20,626 nucleotides of DNA from Flavobacteriaceae bacterium (lineage in GTDB: Bacteria; Bacteroidota; Bacteroidia; Flavobacteriales; Flavobacteriaceae), in the NCBI GenBank assembly GCA_002709185.1, contig PAQB01000042.1, positions 1 through 20,626 on the forward strand, given 5' to 3'. The notes beneath the pieces were generated by a model. That model saw nothing but the letters and a program-made list of their open reading frames with translations. It was not told the origin of the DNA and ran no database searches. Positions 1 through 8,639 of the stretch are shown piece by piece; within the stretch, counting starts at the first letter, position 1; the number at the start of each line of letters is the position of its first letter. Position numbers and translations under genes: made by a program.

Positions 1-1221
1 GTTGACAACCAAATAAATATTTCCAACTCCTTTAATATCATACCTAAAGGCAGTTTGGTTATTGGATTCAGTTATGTTGGTAAAAAAGAAAAATATGATA
101 CTGTTCAGAACGAATCTAGTATAAATATACCGGAACTTGTCAATGCCTACTCGGCGCGGATCAATTTCACGAATGGTGACTTTTATAGCGATGTTGAGTA
201 TGTACTTAAAAGTAAAGATATGAGACTCAAAAGTATTCCTGGTACTGGTATTGAATTTTCTGAGCAAGAAACATTTGAAGGAAGTGCATTGCTTTGGACG
301 GCAGGATACAGTCAAAAAGGCTTTGGATTAAGTTATAACTTCAGGCGCTTGGAAAACATGCGGTTTTTTTCTGAAAGGGTTTTTAGCGACCCCCTAACCA
401 ATCCCACAAATCAATTGAGTGTGAATTACCTACCAGCACTCAACAAACAACACGACTACACGTTAGCAAATATTTATTTATACCAAACACAGCCTGGACT
501 GACTGTTCAAAATTATGATCCAATTGTAAAAGCAGGAGAAATTGGACATTTTATTGATTTATTTTACAACATTAAAAAAGGAAGTTTTCTTGGCGGAAAA
601 TATGGCACTAAACTGAATATAAATATGTCTTATTGGGCCAGTTTAGACACCCAATACAATGATCCAAATTCAACCGGCCCAATCACAGGAGATGGTTTAA
701 CCTACCAAAGTGATTTTTTTAATTTTAAAAATAAATTATTCTCTGATATTAACATTGAAATTCGAAAAAAATGGAATAAAAAACTAAGCTCTATATTTAC
801 ATATATAAATTTATTCTATGATAAGAGCTATCTTGAGCTTCCTATATATGGCGAAGTTAGATCTTGGATTGGTGTGGCCGAAAGTACCTACAAATTTGGA
901 GGTGGAAAATCTTTTCGATTAGAGATACAACACCTTTCCACCAACGACGATGCACGGAACTGGATGGGGGGAACAGCAGAATATTTTTTTAATTCCAAAT
1001 TTGGAATATATCTGAACGATTCTTACAATTACGAAACATCAAATGTCCCTACAGACACCAAAGTCCATTTCTATAATTTCGGAGGGAGTTACGTTAGTGG
1101 AGCCTCAAGGTTAGCCTTGAATTATGGTCGACAACGTGGAGGATTACTTTGTGTGGGAGGTGTTTGTAGGCAAGTGAGCCCAAATACAGGATTAACCCTA
1201 AATTTTACAACCACATTCTAA
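1..1221 (+). CDS. Outer-membrane beta-barrel protein, DUF6029-like (5' truncated)
   Basis: The frame is open from base 1, so the start lies upstream of the window; at least 406 residues are present. The TTG at 55 is inside the gene and is not its start. The sequence alternates aromatic and polar residues in short strands, with many Tyr-Asn-Phe segments, and ends in a terminal Phe (TTTF), all typical of an outer-membrane beta-barrel. Near the end there is a Gly-rich turn with two cysteines (CVGGVC, codons at 1150 and 1165), followed by a final strand. I recognise this ending from Bacteroidota proteins annotated as DUF6029, whose function is unknown; that assignment is from memory and is moderate. 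The stop lies 2 nt before the stop of convergent rsmG. No signal peptide can be seen because the N terminus is missing. Confidence 0.75.
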   Translation, partial: VDNQINISNSFNIIPKGSLVIGFSYVGKKEKYDTVQNESSINIPELVNAYSARINFTNGDFYSDVEYVLKSKDMRLKSIPGTGIEFSEQETFEGSALLWTAGYSQKGFGLSYNFRRLENMRFFSERVFSDPLTNPTNQLSVNYLPALNKQHDYTLANIYLYQTQPGLTVQNYDPIVKAGEIGHFIDLFYNIKKGSFLGGKYGTKLNINMSYWASLDTQYNDPNSTGPITGDGLTYQSDFFNFKNKLFSDINIEIRKKWNKKLSSIFTYINLFYDKSYLELPIYGEVRSWIGVAESTYKFGGGKSFRLEIQHLSTNDDARNWMGGTAEYFFNSKFGIYLNDSYNYETSNVPTDTKVHFYNFGGSYVSGASRLALNYGRQRGGLLCVGGVCRQVSPNTGLTLNFTTTF

Positions 1222-1223
1222 TT

Positions 1224-1853
1224 TTACCCCCTAAACTTTAAAGGGAGATGCACTAGCTTTTTAGTGTCAAAAAATGAGTCGCTAAAATGATCTTTCAAAT
1301 TATAAATTGCAGCATTGGGAAAGGTTTGTAATTCTGCTTTTAAATCGCCGCCTTTAAGATATAAAATTCCATTTTTAAGCGAATGTTCACTCTTTTTCTT
1401 AATATTCTTTCGCACCCATTTCACAAAGTTTGGCATAGAGGTTACAGCACGACTTACAACAAAATCATACAAGGGGTCAATCTGTTCCGCTCTGCAATGC
1501 TCGGCGCTTACATTTTCTAAGGCCAATGCATCGCTAATAGAGGAAACGACTTTGATTTTCTTTTGAATGCTGTCTACCAAATGAAACGTCGTCTCGGGAA
1601 ACATAATCGCCAGAGGAATGCCTGGAAAACCACCACCTGTACCTACATCTAAAATTGATGATCCAGGCTCAAAGGATATGATTTTGGCGATGGCAAGCGA
1701 ATGTAAAACATGCTTCAAATACAATGAATTTATGTCTTTTCTTGAAATGACATTTATTTTAAGATTCCAATCCTCGTACAACGCTTGCAAGGCCTTTAAT
1801 TGTTGCTTTTGAACATCCGATAGCTCGGGGAAATACTTTAGAATTAAATCCAT
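1224..1853 (-). CDS. rsmG: 16S rRNA (guanine-N7)-methyltransferase RsmG
   Basis: RsmG (GidB) uses S-adenosylmethionine to methylate N7 of a conserved guanine (G527 in E. coli numbering) in the 530 loop of 16S rRNA; loss in other bacteria gives low-level streptomycin resistance. The 209-residue protein has the usual length. It shows the family segment NVISR at residues 34-38, then the SAM-binding loop DVGTGGGFPGIP at 69-80, an acidic residue D94 after the second strand, and SRAV at 134-137, all characteristic of RsmG. The start codon at 1853 gives a normal N terminus (MDLILKYFPELS). A TAnnTTTG box lies just upstream on the minus strand (1869-1876), giving a very short leader. It is convergent with the beta-barrel gene and divergent from the desaturase gene. 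Confidence 0.95.
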   Translation of the reverse strand: MDLILKYFPELSDVQKQQLKALQALYEDWNLKINVISRKDINSLYLKHVLHSLAIAKIISFEPGSSILDVGTGGGFPGIPLAIMFPETTFHLVDSIQKKIKVVSSISDALALENVSAEHCRAEQIDPLYDFVVSRAVTSMPNFVKWVRKNIKKKSEHSLKNGILYLKGGDLKAELQTFPNAAIYNLKDHFSDSFFDTKKLVHLPLKFRG

Positions 1854-1868
1854 TCAAAGAAGTTTTAA

Positions 1869-1876
1869 CAAAAATA
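1869..1876 (-). promoter_or_regulatory. Putative -7 promoter box for rsmG
   Basis: Read on the minus strand this is TATTTTTG, matching the Bacteroidota -7 consensus TAnnTTTG. It ends 15 nt before the rsmG start codon, so the leader would be only about 10 nt. No convincing -33 TTG is seen at the usual spacing. Confidence 0.45.
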
Positions 1877-1930
1877 GTTATAATATTCATAAATTATTAG
1901 TTGCTTACCGTGTGAGATTGAATTATTATT

Positions 1931-1938
1931 TATATTTG
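1931..1938 (+). promoter_or_regulatory. Putative -7 promoter box for the desaturase gene
   Basis: TATATTTG matches TAnnTTTG exactly and lies 19 nt before the ATG at 1958. The 104-nt gap to rsmG carries divergent boxes for both genes. Confidence 0.5.
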
Positions 1939-1957
1939 AAAAAACTAATTTATATCC

Positions 1958-3058
1958 ATGATTAAACCCAAGCTAAAATTTCCCAGAAAAGATGCCACAA
2001 ATTTCTTTAGAATCCTAAATTCAAGAGTGAATTCTTATTTCAAAGACAACAATATTAAGCGGACAGGAAATTGGAAAATATGGTTGAAAACCATTATTAT
2101 GTTCACGCTATTCTTTGTGCCTTATATTTTTATTTTGACGTTAAGCATGCCTGGTTGGCTTCAGATTCTACTGACTTTTGTAATGGGAGTTGGCATGGCC
2201 GGAGTTGGGATGAATGTGATGCACGACGGAAACCATGGATCTTTTTCCAAAAAATCATGGGTCAACAAGCTTATGGGAAGCAGTATTTATATTTTGGCTG
2301 GTAATGTTTACAATTGGAAGGTTCAACACAATGTATTACACCATACCTATACAAATGTTCATGGGCATGACGAGGACTTGGATGCCGGCCGTATTTTACG
2401 CTTTACCAAACATTCAGAATGGAAATGGTACCACCGTTTTCAACATTACTATTCCATTTTACTCTATGGCCTTTTGACCATCAATTGGGCGATTACAACC
2501 GATTTTATTCAGATGAAGCGCTACATGAAACAAAAATTAGCCTATGGTAAACTCCCCAATCCATTTGTAAACTGGAGTACTTTAGTGATTTCAAAAATCA
2601 TTTACCTGAGCTTGTGGATTGTACTTCCGATAGCTGTTCTAGATCTTGCGTGGTGGAAAATACTTATCGGTTTCTTTGTGATGCACTACACAGCCGGTTT
2701 GATATTAAGTGTCATTTTTCAATTGGCACACGTTATGGATGCTGCCGAAATGCCATTACCTGAACAAGACGGAAGTTTAAAAAATACTTGGGCCATACAT
2801 CAATTAAAAACCACTGTAAACTTTTCTCCAAAGAGCAAGATTATAAATTGGTTTACTGGGGGACTCAACCACCAAGTAGAACACCATATATTCCCAAATA
2901 TATCTCACATTCATTATGGTAAAATTGCTGAAATAGTTAAAAAAACAGCCAAGGAATTCAATTTACCCTATAATGAATACAAAACCACAAGAAAAGCAAT
3001 CATTGCACACTTTAGCTATCTAAAATTAATGGGGGTAAAACCCAGCATGCAAGTCTAA
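1958..3058 (+). CDS. Membrane fatty acid desaturase (acyl-lipid/acyl-CoA type)
   Basis: A 366-residue membrane di-iron desaturase of the FA_desaturase superfamily, expected to introduce a double bond into membrane acyl chains. All three histidine boxes are present: HDGNH at 89-93, HNVLHH at 124-129 and HQVEHH at 305-310. The last, with its third His followed by IFPNISH, resembles the front-end/linoleoyl-CoA-type desaturases rather than the stearoyl-CoA class. Hydrophobic segments lie around 45-62, 66-86, 165-182, 210-230 and 233-256, consistent with an inner-membrane protein with the boxes on the cytoplasmic face. There is no cytochrome b5 domain (no HPGG) at the N terminus, so electrons must come from a separate partner. 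The aminotransferase gene starts 10 nt downstream, so the two are probably cotranscribed. Regiospecificity cannot be read from the sequence. Confidence 0.9.
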   Translation: MIKPKLKFPRKDATNFFRILNSRVNSYFKDNNIKRTGNWKIWLKTIIMFTLFFVPYIFILTLSMPGWLQILLTFVMGVGMAGVGMNVMHDGNHGSFSKKSWVNKLMGSSIYILAGNVYNWKVQHNVLHHTYTNVHGHDEDLDAGRILRFTKHSEWKWYHRFQHYYSILLYGLLTINWAITTDFIQMKRYMKQKLAYGKLPNPFVNWSTLVISKIIYLSLWIVLPIAVLDLAWWKILIGFFVMHYTAGLILSVIFQLAHVMDAAEMPLPEQDGSLKNTWAIHQLKTTVNFSPKSKIINWFTGGLNHQVEHHIFPNISHIHYGKIAEIVKKTAKEFNLPYNEYKTTRKAIIAHFSYLKLMGVKPSMQV

Positions 3059-3068
3059 CTAACAACAA

Positions 3069-4256
3069 ATGAACCAATTACTTTCAGACAGAATCCTAAA
3101 TATGGCGACTTCTGCAACACTAGCCATGGCCGCCAAAGCCCGAGAATTAAAAGCAGAAGGAAAAGACATCATTGGCTTGAGTCTTGGAGAACCGGATTTT
3201 AACACTCCGGACTTTATCAAAGCTGCCGCCAAACAAGCCATTGATGACAACTATAATTCTTACACTCCTGTTGATGGTTATGGAGAATTGAAACAAGCCA
3301 TTATTACAAAATTCAAAAGGGATAATAATCTCTTATATAAGCCCAGTCAAATCGTGGTTTCGACCGGTGCCAAGCAATGTTTGGCTAATGTGGCATTGGT
3401 CTTGTTAAACAAAGGAGACGAAGTGATTTTACCATGCCCTTATTGGGTGAGTTATGCTGACATTGTAAAACTTTCCGAAGGAACTCCAATTGAAGTTAAA
3501 ACATCAATTGCAACAGATTTTAAAATGACGCCGGCACAATTGGAAGCAGCCATTACTCCAAACACTAAAATGATTTGGTTCAGCTCCCCTTGTAACCCCA
3601 GCGGTTCTGTATACAGCAAACAAGAATTAAGAGCGCTTGCTGATGTGCTTCAAAAACATCCAAAAATATATGTAGTTTCCGATGAAATCTACGAACACAT
3701 CAACTACGGAAGTGGTCACGCTAGCATGGCACAATTTGAGGATATGTACGATCGTACCATTACCGTTAACGGTGTTTCGAAAGCATTTGCAATGACCGGT
3801 TGGCGCATAGGGTATTTGGGAGCACCAGAAGCAATTGCGAGGGCCTGTAATAAAATGCAGGGTCAGATTACAAGCGGTGCCAACTGCATCGCTCAACGTG
3901 CCGTCATTACCGCCTTAGAAGCATCCCCCTCTAAAGTCCAATACATGATTGATGAATTTAAAACTCGAAGAGATTTAATGTTAAATCTTTTGTCTGAAAT
4001 AGACGGTTTTTCATGCAACATCCCCGAAGGTGCATTTTACGTGTTCCCAGATGTTTCTTCACTTTTTGGCAAGACATTTAACGGCGTCCAAATCAACAAC
4101 GCAACAGACTTGTCCCTCTTTTTATTAGAAGATGCATTGGTTGCTACTGTGACAGGAGATGCTTTTGGTAATCCAAATTGTATCCGAATTTCTTATGCAG
4201 CATCACAAAAACAGATCATAGCTGCGATCGAAAGAATTAAAAAGTCGTTGAGTTAG
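3069..4256 (+). CDS. Class I PLP-dependent aminotransferase, aspartate aminotransferase-like
   Basis: A 395-residue fold-type I aminotransferase, expected to move amino groups between aspartate (or a related amino acid) and 2-oxoglutarate in the cytoplasm. Visible signatures: GEPDFNTP at 40-47 (substrate/PLP entry), CPYWVSY at 123-129, NPSG at 176-179 with the Asn that contacts PLP, SDEIYEH at 204-210 with the Asp that binds the pyridine nitrogen, and SKAFAMTGWRIGY at 237-249 in which Lys238 should form the Schiff base. Arg373 in CIRISYA is the expected carboxylate-binding Arg. The length and motifs fit the bacterial aspartate aminotransferase Ib subgroup (aspC/aspB-type). Exact amino acid preference cannot be assigned from sequence alone; prephenate or aromatic activity is possible in this subgroup. 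It sits directly after the desaturase and converges with trkH, 5 nt apart. Confidence 0.92.
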   Translation: MNQLLSDRILNMATSATLAMAAKARELKAEGKDIIGLSLGEPDFNTPDFIKAAAKQAIDDNYNSYTPVDGYGELKQAIITKFKRDNNLLYKPSQIVVSTGAKQCLANVALVLLNKGDEVILPCPYWVSYADIVKLSEGTPIEVKTSIATDFKMTPAQLEAAITPNTKMIWFSSPCNPSGSVYSKQELRALADVLQKHPKIYVVSDEIYEHINYGSGHASMAQFEDMYDRTITVNGVSKAFAMTGWRIGYLGAPEAIARACNKMQGQITSGANCIAQRAVITALEASPSKVQYMIDEFKTRRDLMLNLLSEIDGFSCNIPEGAFYVFPDVSSLFGKTFNGVQINNATDLSLFLLEDALVATVTGDAFGNPNCIRISYAASQKQIIAAIERIKKSLS

Positions 4257-4261
4257 TTTTT

Positions 4262-5746
4262 TTACCTATTTCTCCAGAAGTAAGTGGTAAAAATAATCAG
4301 GACGGTAAACAATTCAAGCCTGCCAAGAAGCATTAAAAAAGAAGACCACCACTTGGCTAGATTTGGCAACTCAGAAAACGTATTTAAAGGCCCATAGGAA
4401 CCAATCGAAGGTCCTATATTTCCTAAGCTTGACGCTGAAACTCCCAATGCCGATTCAAAATCAAGTCCAAATAAAGCAAAAACTAGTGTTCCTGCAATAA
4501 ATGAAAGCATATAAACGATGAAAAAACCTAAAATATTATAGGTGATTTCGTTCGAAACCGAAGATGTATTGTAGCGCAACGGAATAATTGCATGTGGATG
4601 TAATATTTTTCTAAACTGTAAAATACCATTTTTAATGATCAATAAATGACGCATTATTTTAAAACCACCTGAAGTACTTCCTGCAGATCCTCCCAAAAAC
4701 ATCATACCAAAAAACATTAAAAGTAGTAATGAGGTCCAAGAAGTATAGTCTGCTGTGACAAACCCGGTTGTAGTGACAATTGAAACAACTTGGAATAAAG
4801 AATGCCTAAAAACACCCTCAATTCTATGAAGTTGAGGCTCAAGTCCTGATAAAAAATCTGTACAGAAATAAAGAAGCAATGCAACTGCGATTGTAAATCC
4901 AATTAAAAGAAAGAAGTAGGTTTTAAATTCTTCATCATTTAAAATTTTCTTGAAGTTGAACTTAAATGCAAAGTAACTCAAAACAAAATTCGCCCCTGCG
5001 ATAAACATGAATAATATGACTATATATTGAATAATGGGTTTTGAATTCCAATAAGCTATACTTGCGTTTTTTGTTGAAAACCCACCAGAAGATATGTTAC
5101 ACATTGAATGATTCAGGGCGTCAAAAAATGACATTCCTGCTAATTTCAAACAAACCGTTTCAATGATTGTATACGAAACATAAATAAGCCATAATCTTTT
5201 GGCTGTATCTGTAATTCTTGGGTGTAATTTATCGGTATTGGGCCCAGGTGACTCTGCACTAAACAACTGCATACCGCCAATCCCAAGTAAGGGTAAAATA
5301 GCAATCGCAAAAACAATCATACCCATTCCGCCCAACCAATTCGTTATACTTCTCCAAAATAATATGCCTTCGGGTAATGATTCTATATCGTTTATAATGG
5401 TTGCTCCAGTGGTTGTAAAACCGGATGTAGTTTCAAAGAATACATTTGAAAAGCCTTCAATTGTGCCTGTAAGTATATAAGGAACTGTTCCAGAAAAAAT
5501 CATAGCAAGCCATCCTAAAACAACTACCAAATACCCCTCTCTCTTATTAATTTGCTTGTCATGGTTTTTATTTATGAGCAACATGAGCAAGCCCAAAACT
5601 GAAACAATGGTTCCCGATGTCAATAAGCTGTGAGTAATTCCATCATTGTAAAAATAACTCAATAGAGCAGTTAAAAACATAAACCCGCCGTTGATTAACA
5701 GCAGAAATCCCAAAAAATAAAAAATAATTTTAATATTAATTTTCAT
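4262..5746 (-). CDS. trkH: Trk potassium uptake system, membrane subunit TrkH
   Basis: A 494-residue polytopic inner-membrane protein that forms the potassium-conducting pore of a Trk/Ktr system, gated by the cytoplasmic TrkA. The four pseudo-repeated filter loops can be seen: TTSGFTTTGA at 106-115, ISSGGFST at 218-225, VTTTGFVT at 324-331 and SSLGNIGPS at 439-447. The family motif GGSAGSTSGGFK at 352-363 and the downstream basic stretch (RHLL, then FRKILHPHA) are typical of TrkH rather than HKT. The C terminus ends soon after the last helix (FWRNR). The start lies 6 nt after the trkA stop, so both subunits come from one transcript with trkA first. The 3' end abuts the convergent aminotransferase gene. 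Confidence 0.95.
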   Translation of the reverse strand: MKINIKIIFYFLGFLLLINGGFMFLTALLSYFYNDGITHSLLTSGTIVSVLGLLMLLINKNHDKQINKREGYLVVVLGWLAMIFSGTVPYILTGTIEGFSNVFFETTSGFTTTGATIINDIESLPEGILFWRSITNWLGGMGMIVFAIAILPLLGIGGMQLFSAESPGPNTDKLHPRITDTAKRLWLIYVSYTIIETVCLKLAGMSFFDALNHSMCNISSGGFSTKNASIAYWNSKPIIQYIVILFMFIAGANFVLSYFAFKFNFKKILNDEEFKTYFFLLIGFTIAVALLLYFCTDFLSGLEPQLHRIEGVFRHSLFQVVSIVTTTGFVTADYTSWTSLLLLMFFGMMFLGGSAGSTSGGFKIMRHLLIIKNGILQFRKILHPHAIIPLRYNTSSVSNEITYNILGFFIVYMLSFIAGTLVFALFGLDFESALGVSASSLGNIGPSIGSYGPLNTFSELPNLAKWWSSFLMLLGRLELFTVLIIFTTYFWRNR

Positions 5747-5752
5747 AGAAAT

Positions 5753-7090
5753 CTAGAAGAGTTTTTCTATTTTTAGAATTGAGTCTTTTAAACAACAAAC
5801 AACGATTCTATCTTGGTTTAAAATCACAAAGTCACCCAAAACGATATGACCCTCTCCATCTCTAATGACGCCGGCAATGATGGCACACCTAGGAAAGTCT
5901 AATGACTTTACCTTTTTATTACAGACCTCGGAATCTTCATTCACAACAAATTCTAATAACTCTGCATCCATATTGTCCAACTGTGAAATGGCAACAATTT
6001 CAGCATTGTGAACATGCTTAGAAATCGCATCAGCAGCCAGTAATTTTTTATTGATTAAAGTATCAATACCACTGATTTGCGTCAATTTGTAGTAATCTAG
6101 GTTGTCAACCAAAGCAATGGTTTTTGAAATGCCCTTGGATTTTGCTATCAAACTTGACATTATATTGGTTTCAGAATCTCCCGTAACAGCGATGAAAGCA
6201 TCCATTTGATCGAGATTTTCCTCCTCCAGGAGCTCGGAGTTAGTGCCATCGCCGTGTATAATCAAGCAATCATTAAGACCTTCGGCCAATACTTCTGCCC
6301 TCTGTTTATTAGATTCTACGAGTTTGACTTTGATGTTATCATTAGATAAATCTTCAGCAACTTTCTTACCCACTCTTCCACCACCAAGAATCATCACATT
6401 TTTAATGGCTTCATTGTTTTGACCGGATAGCTTGAGCAACTCTTCTTCTCCACCTGGTTCAGTCATAAAAACAATATGGTCCCCATTATGAAAAACAGTA
6501 TCTCCTCTTGGGATAATTGTCTTTTCACCTCTCTTAATTGAAATTGGAAAAAAGTGTGTTTCTGGAAATATATCAGCGGCTTCAACAACCGTCTTACCTA
6601 CAAAAGTGGAGGTATGCGTTGCACTCAAGCCTAGGGTAATCAAAGCGCCATCATCAAATTCAAAGGGATCGGTAAATTCGGCTCTATTAACAACCATACT
6701 TATCTCCTTAGAGGTCAAAATTTCAGGAGAAATAAGTTCACTGATTCCCAAATCAGAAAAATCAATATTTTTATCCTCAATAAGTTCAGGATTGGAGATT
6801 CTAGCAATGGTCTTTCTTGCACCTAATTTACGTGCGAGATAGCAGGCGGTTAAATTTATAGATTCTGAAGAGGTCACACCAACGAACAAATCCGTATCAG
6901 AAATATTTGCTTTGTGTAAAACCGAAGTTGAAGTACAATCTCCTTCGACAACTTTAATATCTAATTGGCTGTTAGGGAAAGTGAGTTTTTCATCATTTGA
7001 ATCTATAAGAGTGATCTCTTGAGATTCGTATGATAATAATTTTGCTAAGTGAGATCCAACTTGACCAGAGCCAGCAATTATTATTTTCAT
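5753..7090 (-). CDS. trkA: Trk potassium uptake system, cytoplasmic NAD-binding subunit TrkA
   Basis: A 445-residue peripheral regulator that binds nucleotides and controls the TrkH pore. It has the full duplicated layout: RCK_N (TrkA_N) at about 1-120 with the Rossmann loop GSGQVG at 7-12 and acidic D30, RCK_C (TrkA_C) at about 140-220, a second RCK_N from about 231 with GGGRVG at 236-241 and acidic E259, and a second RCK_C at about 365-445. This is the two-domain TrkA type, as opposed to the half-length KtrA. It is the first gene of a trkA-trkH pair with a 6-nt gap. A minus-strand TAnnTTTG box lies 22 nt upstream of its ATG. Confidence 0.95.
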   Translation of the reverse strand: MKIIIAGSGQVGSHLAKLLSYESQEITLIDSNDEKLTFPNSQLDIKVVEGDCTSTSVLHKANISDTDLFVGVTSSESINLTACYLARKLGARKTIARISNPELIEDKNIDFSDLGISELISPEILTSKEISMVVNRAEFTDPFEFDDGALITLGLSATHTSTFVGKTVVEAADIFPETHFFPISIKRGEKTIIPRGDTVFHNGDHIVFMTEPGGEEELLKLSGQNNEAIKNVMILGGGRVGKKVAEDLSNDNIKVKLVESNKQRAEVLAEGLNDCLIIHGDGTNSELLEEENLDQMDAFIAVTGDSETNIMSSLIAKSKGISKTIALVDNLDYYKLTQISGIDTLINKKLLAADAISKHVHNAEIVAISQLDNMDAELLEFVVNEDSEVCNKKVKSLDFPRCAIIAGVIRDGEGHIVLGDFVILNQDRIVVCCLKDSILKIEKLF

Positions 7091-7112
7091 TAATTATCAT
7101 TTAATAGATGTG

Positions 7113-7120
7113 CAAATATA
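7113..7120 (-). promoter_or_regulatory. Putative -7 promoter box for trkA-trkH
   Basis: On the minus strand this reads TATATTTG followed by CACA, an exact TAnnTTTG match 22 nt before the trkA start codon. The same TATATTTGC context occurs upstream of rpsO at 14105. Confidence 0.5.
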
Positions 7121-7192
7121 GTTTATTTTTAGGGATTTGTTTCTGAAATGCATTTCTTTGCAGTTCAAAAAGACAAAAATTTAACCTAATAG

Positions 7193-7921
7193 ATGCCTAA
7201 AAAAATCACCCCATATAAAAACAGTTCAATGAGCAAAAAAAAACAAGTTGCTCAAATGTTTGACACAATTTCCAATGAATACGATGGTTTAAATCGAGTC
7301 ATTTCATTTGGAATTGACCTCAAATGGCGCAATAAAGTGGTAGAAATTGTAGGGTTACAAAAGCCCGATTCAATTTTAGACATTGCTACTGGAACTGGGG
7401 ATTTAGCCATCAATTTAACCAAAACCAATGCGAAAAAAATTATTGGATTGGACATCAGTGAAGGTATGTTAAATGTAGGCCGTAAAAAAATCGACAAAAA
7501 ACAACTCAACCATACCATCGATATGGTCGCTGGCGATTCTGAGAACTTACCCTTTGATAATGACAGTTTTGACGCCATAACAGTCGCTTTTGGAGTGCGA
7601 AATTTTGAAACTTTGGAGAAGGGACTCACAGAAATCCTGAGAGTTCTCAAACCAGGCGGTATTTTTGTCGTACTAGAAACCTCTGTCCCTACAAAATTTC
7701 CGTTTCGGCAAGGCTATTTTGTTCATACCAAACTCTTCCTGCCTCTCATCGGTAAGTTGTTTTCAAAAGATAAACAAGCCTACGGGTATTTAAGTGCTTC
7801 TGCGGAAAAATTTCCGTATGGAACGGCTTTCAACAATATTTTAGAAAAAACTGGGTTTATACAAGTTAAAGCCCTGCCACAAACTTTTGGAGTTGCAACG
7901 ATTTACACCGCATCAAAATAA
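7193..7921 (+). CDS. ubiE: Demethylmenaquinone C-methyltransferase
   Basis: A 242-residue cytoplasmic SAM-dependent methyltransferase of the UbiE/MenG family that methylates demethylmenaquinone to menaquinone, the respiratory quinone of Bacteroidota. Signatures: QMFDTISNEYDGLNRVISFG at 21-40, the SAM loop DIATGTGD at 63-70, acidic D87 after the second strand (GLDIS), and VAFGVRNFE at 131-139, which is diagnostic of UbiE. The start at 7193 is preferred over the internal Met13 because flavobacterial members normally carry the PYKxS...KK segment ahead of the QV..MFD motif (from memory). The porT ATG follows 4 nt after the stop, so the two are likely translated from one mRNA. I could not find a clear -7 box for it in the 102-nt gap to trkA. 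Confidence 0.95.
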   Translation: MPKKITPYKNSSMSKKKQVAQMFDTISNEYDGLNRVISFGIDLKWRNKVVEIVGLQKPDSILDIATGTGDLAINLTKTNAKKIIGLDISEGMLNVGRKKIDKKQLNHTIDMVAGDSENLPFDNDSFDAITVAFGVRNFETLEKGLTEILRVLKPGGIFVVLETSVPTKFPFRQGYFVHTKLFLPLIGKLFSKDKQAYGYLSASAEKFPYGTAFNNILEKTGFIQVKALPQTFGVATIYTASK

Positions 7922-7925
7922 AAAT

Positions 7926-8639
7926 ATGAAACGCTTTTTAAGTCTTTTATTTATATGCATGTGCTTTTTTCAAGGAAAAGCGCAATTATTCACCAAAGAA
8001 AGATTGATCAACAATGAAAATTTTGATAAAGCAAAGCTCTCTTATGGCTATTATCTGGGATTCAACAATTACGGCTTTAATATAGATTACAAAACTGATG
8101 TTGAGGACATACAAGTAATCAAATCTACTGGCTTCAATGTGGGATTGATTGGCAATGTTCGAATCAATGATTATTTTGACATTCGCTTAGAACCAGGGTT
8201 GGTGATTTCCAACCGGACCTTAAGCTACAGTGGAACCTATTTTGAAGGTCTTATTTATGAAGAAAAAGATCTTGAACGTGAATTGCGGTCGACCTACATA
8301 CACATTCCGTTGTTGGTTAAAATTTCAACCAAACGCGTAGACAACATCAAGCCCTTTATTGTAGGGGGTATTTCAACAGCCTTAAACTTGTCAAGCAATC
8401 AAGACAACCCTGATGATAACAGCCAAGGAGTTTTTAGGCTAATCAAAAACAATATTTTCTATGAACTGGGTATTGGTGTGGATATATATCTAACATGGTT
8501 TAAGTTTACGCCTTCACTACGCGGAGTTTTTTCCATGAAAGATGAGCACGTTGAAGATCTTGACCCCAACAGTCCATGGACACGTAACATTGAACAAATG
8601 CAAACCCGTGGCGTTTTCATTAACTTTACATTTCAATAG
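7926..8639 (+). CDS. porT: Type IX secretion / gliding motility protein PorT (SprT)
   Basis: A 237-residue secreted beta-barrel protein. Translation from the ATG at 7926 gives a signal peptide (KR, a hydrophobic run, then GKA before Gln20), whereas an upstream extension into ubiE would bury it; hence this start. The mature part has alternating beta strands with Tyr/Gly-rich turns (for example YGYYLGFNNYGFNIDY, then ELGIGVDIYL) and ends GVFINFTFQ, as expected for an 8-stranded PorT-family (outer_membrane_beta-barrel, PF13568-like) protein. In Porphyromonas and Flavobacterium PorT/SprT is needed for the type IX secretion system. The immediate position after ubiE matches my memory of flavobacterial genomes. 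General PorT-like proteins of unknown role are common, so the T9SS role rests on context and size. Its last 14 nt overlap the convergent RNA methyltransferase gene. Confidence 0.82.
   Translation: MKRFLSLLFICMCFFQGKAQLFTKERLINNENFDKAKLSYGYYLGFNNYGFNIDYKTDVEDIQVIKSTGFNVGLIGNVRINDYFDIRLEPGLVISNRTLSYSGTYFEGLIYEEKDLERELRSTYIHIPLLVKISTKRVDNIKPFIVGGISTALNLSSNQDNPDDNSQGVFRLIKNNIFYELGIGVDIYLTWFKFTPSLRGVFSMKDEHVEDLDPNSPWTRNIEQMQTRGVFINFTFQ

Noticed and set aside
3627..3896. Antisense open frame of 89 codons inside the aminotransferase gene
   Set aside because: It is a shadow of a well-supported gene with no family features; the same holds for other small frames within genes, for example 12567-12962 and 13200-13748.
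4257..4263. T run between the aminotransferase and trkH as a terminator
   Set aside because: No stem precedes the T run on the plus strand, so it is not supported as intrinsic termination.
7121..7192. Promoter box for ubiE
   Set aside because: TAGGGATTTG near 7130 resembles TAnnTTTG but has the wrong spacing between TA and TTTG; no exact match found.
7887..7925. Start of porT inside ubiE
   Set aside because: The ATG at 7926 gives a clean signal peptide; the extension encodes non-signal residues overlapping ubiE.
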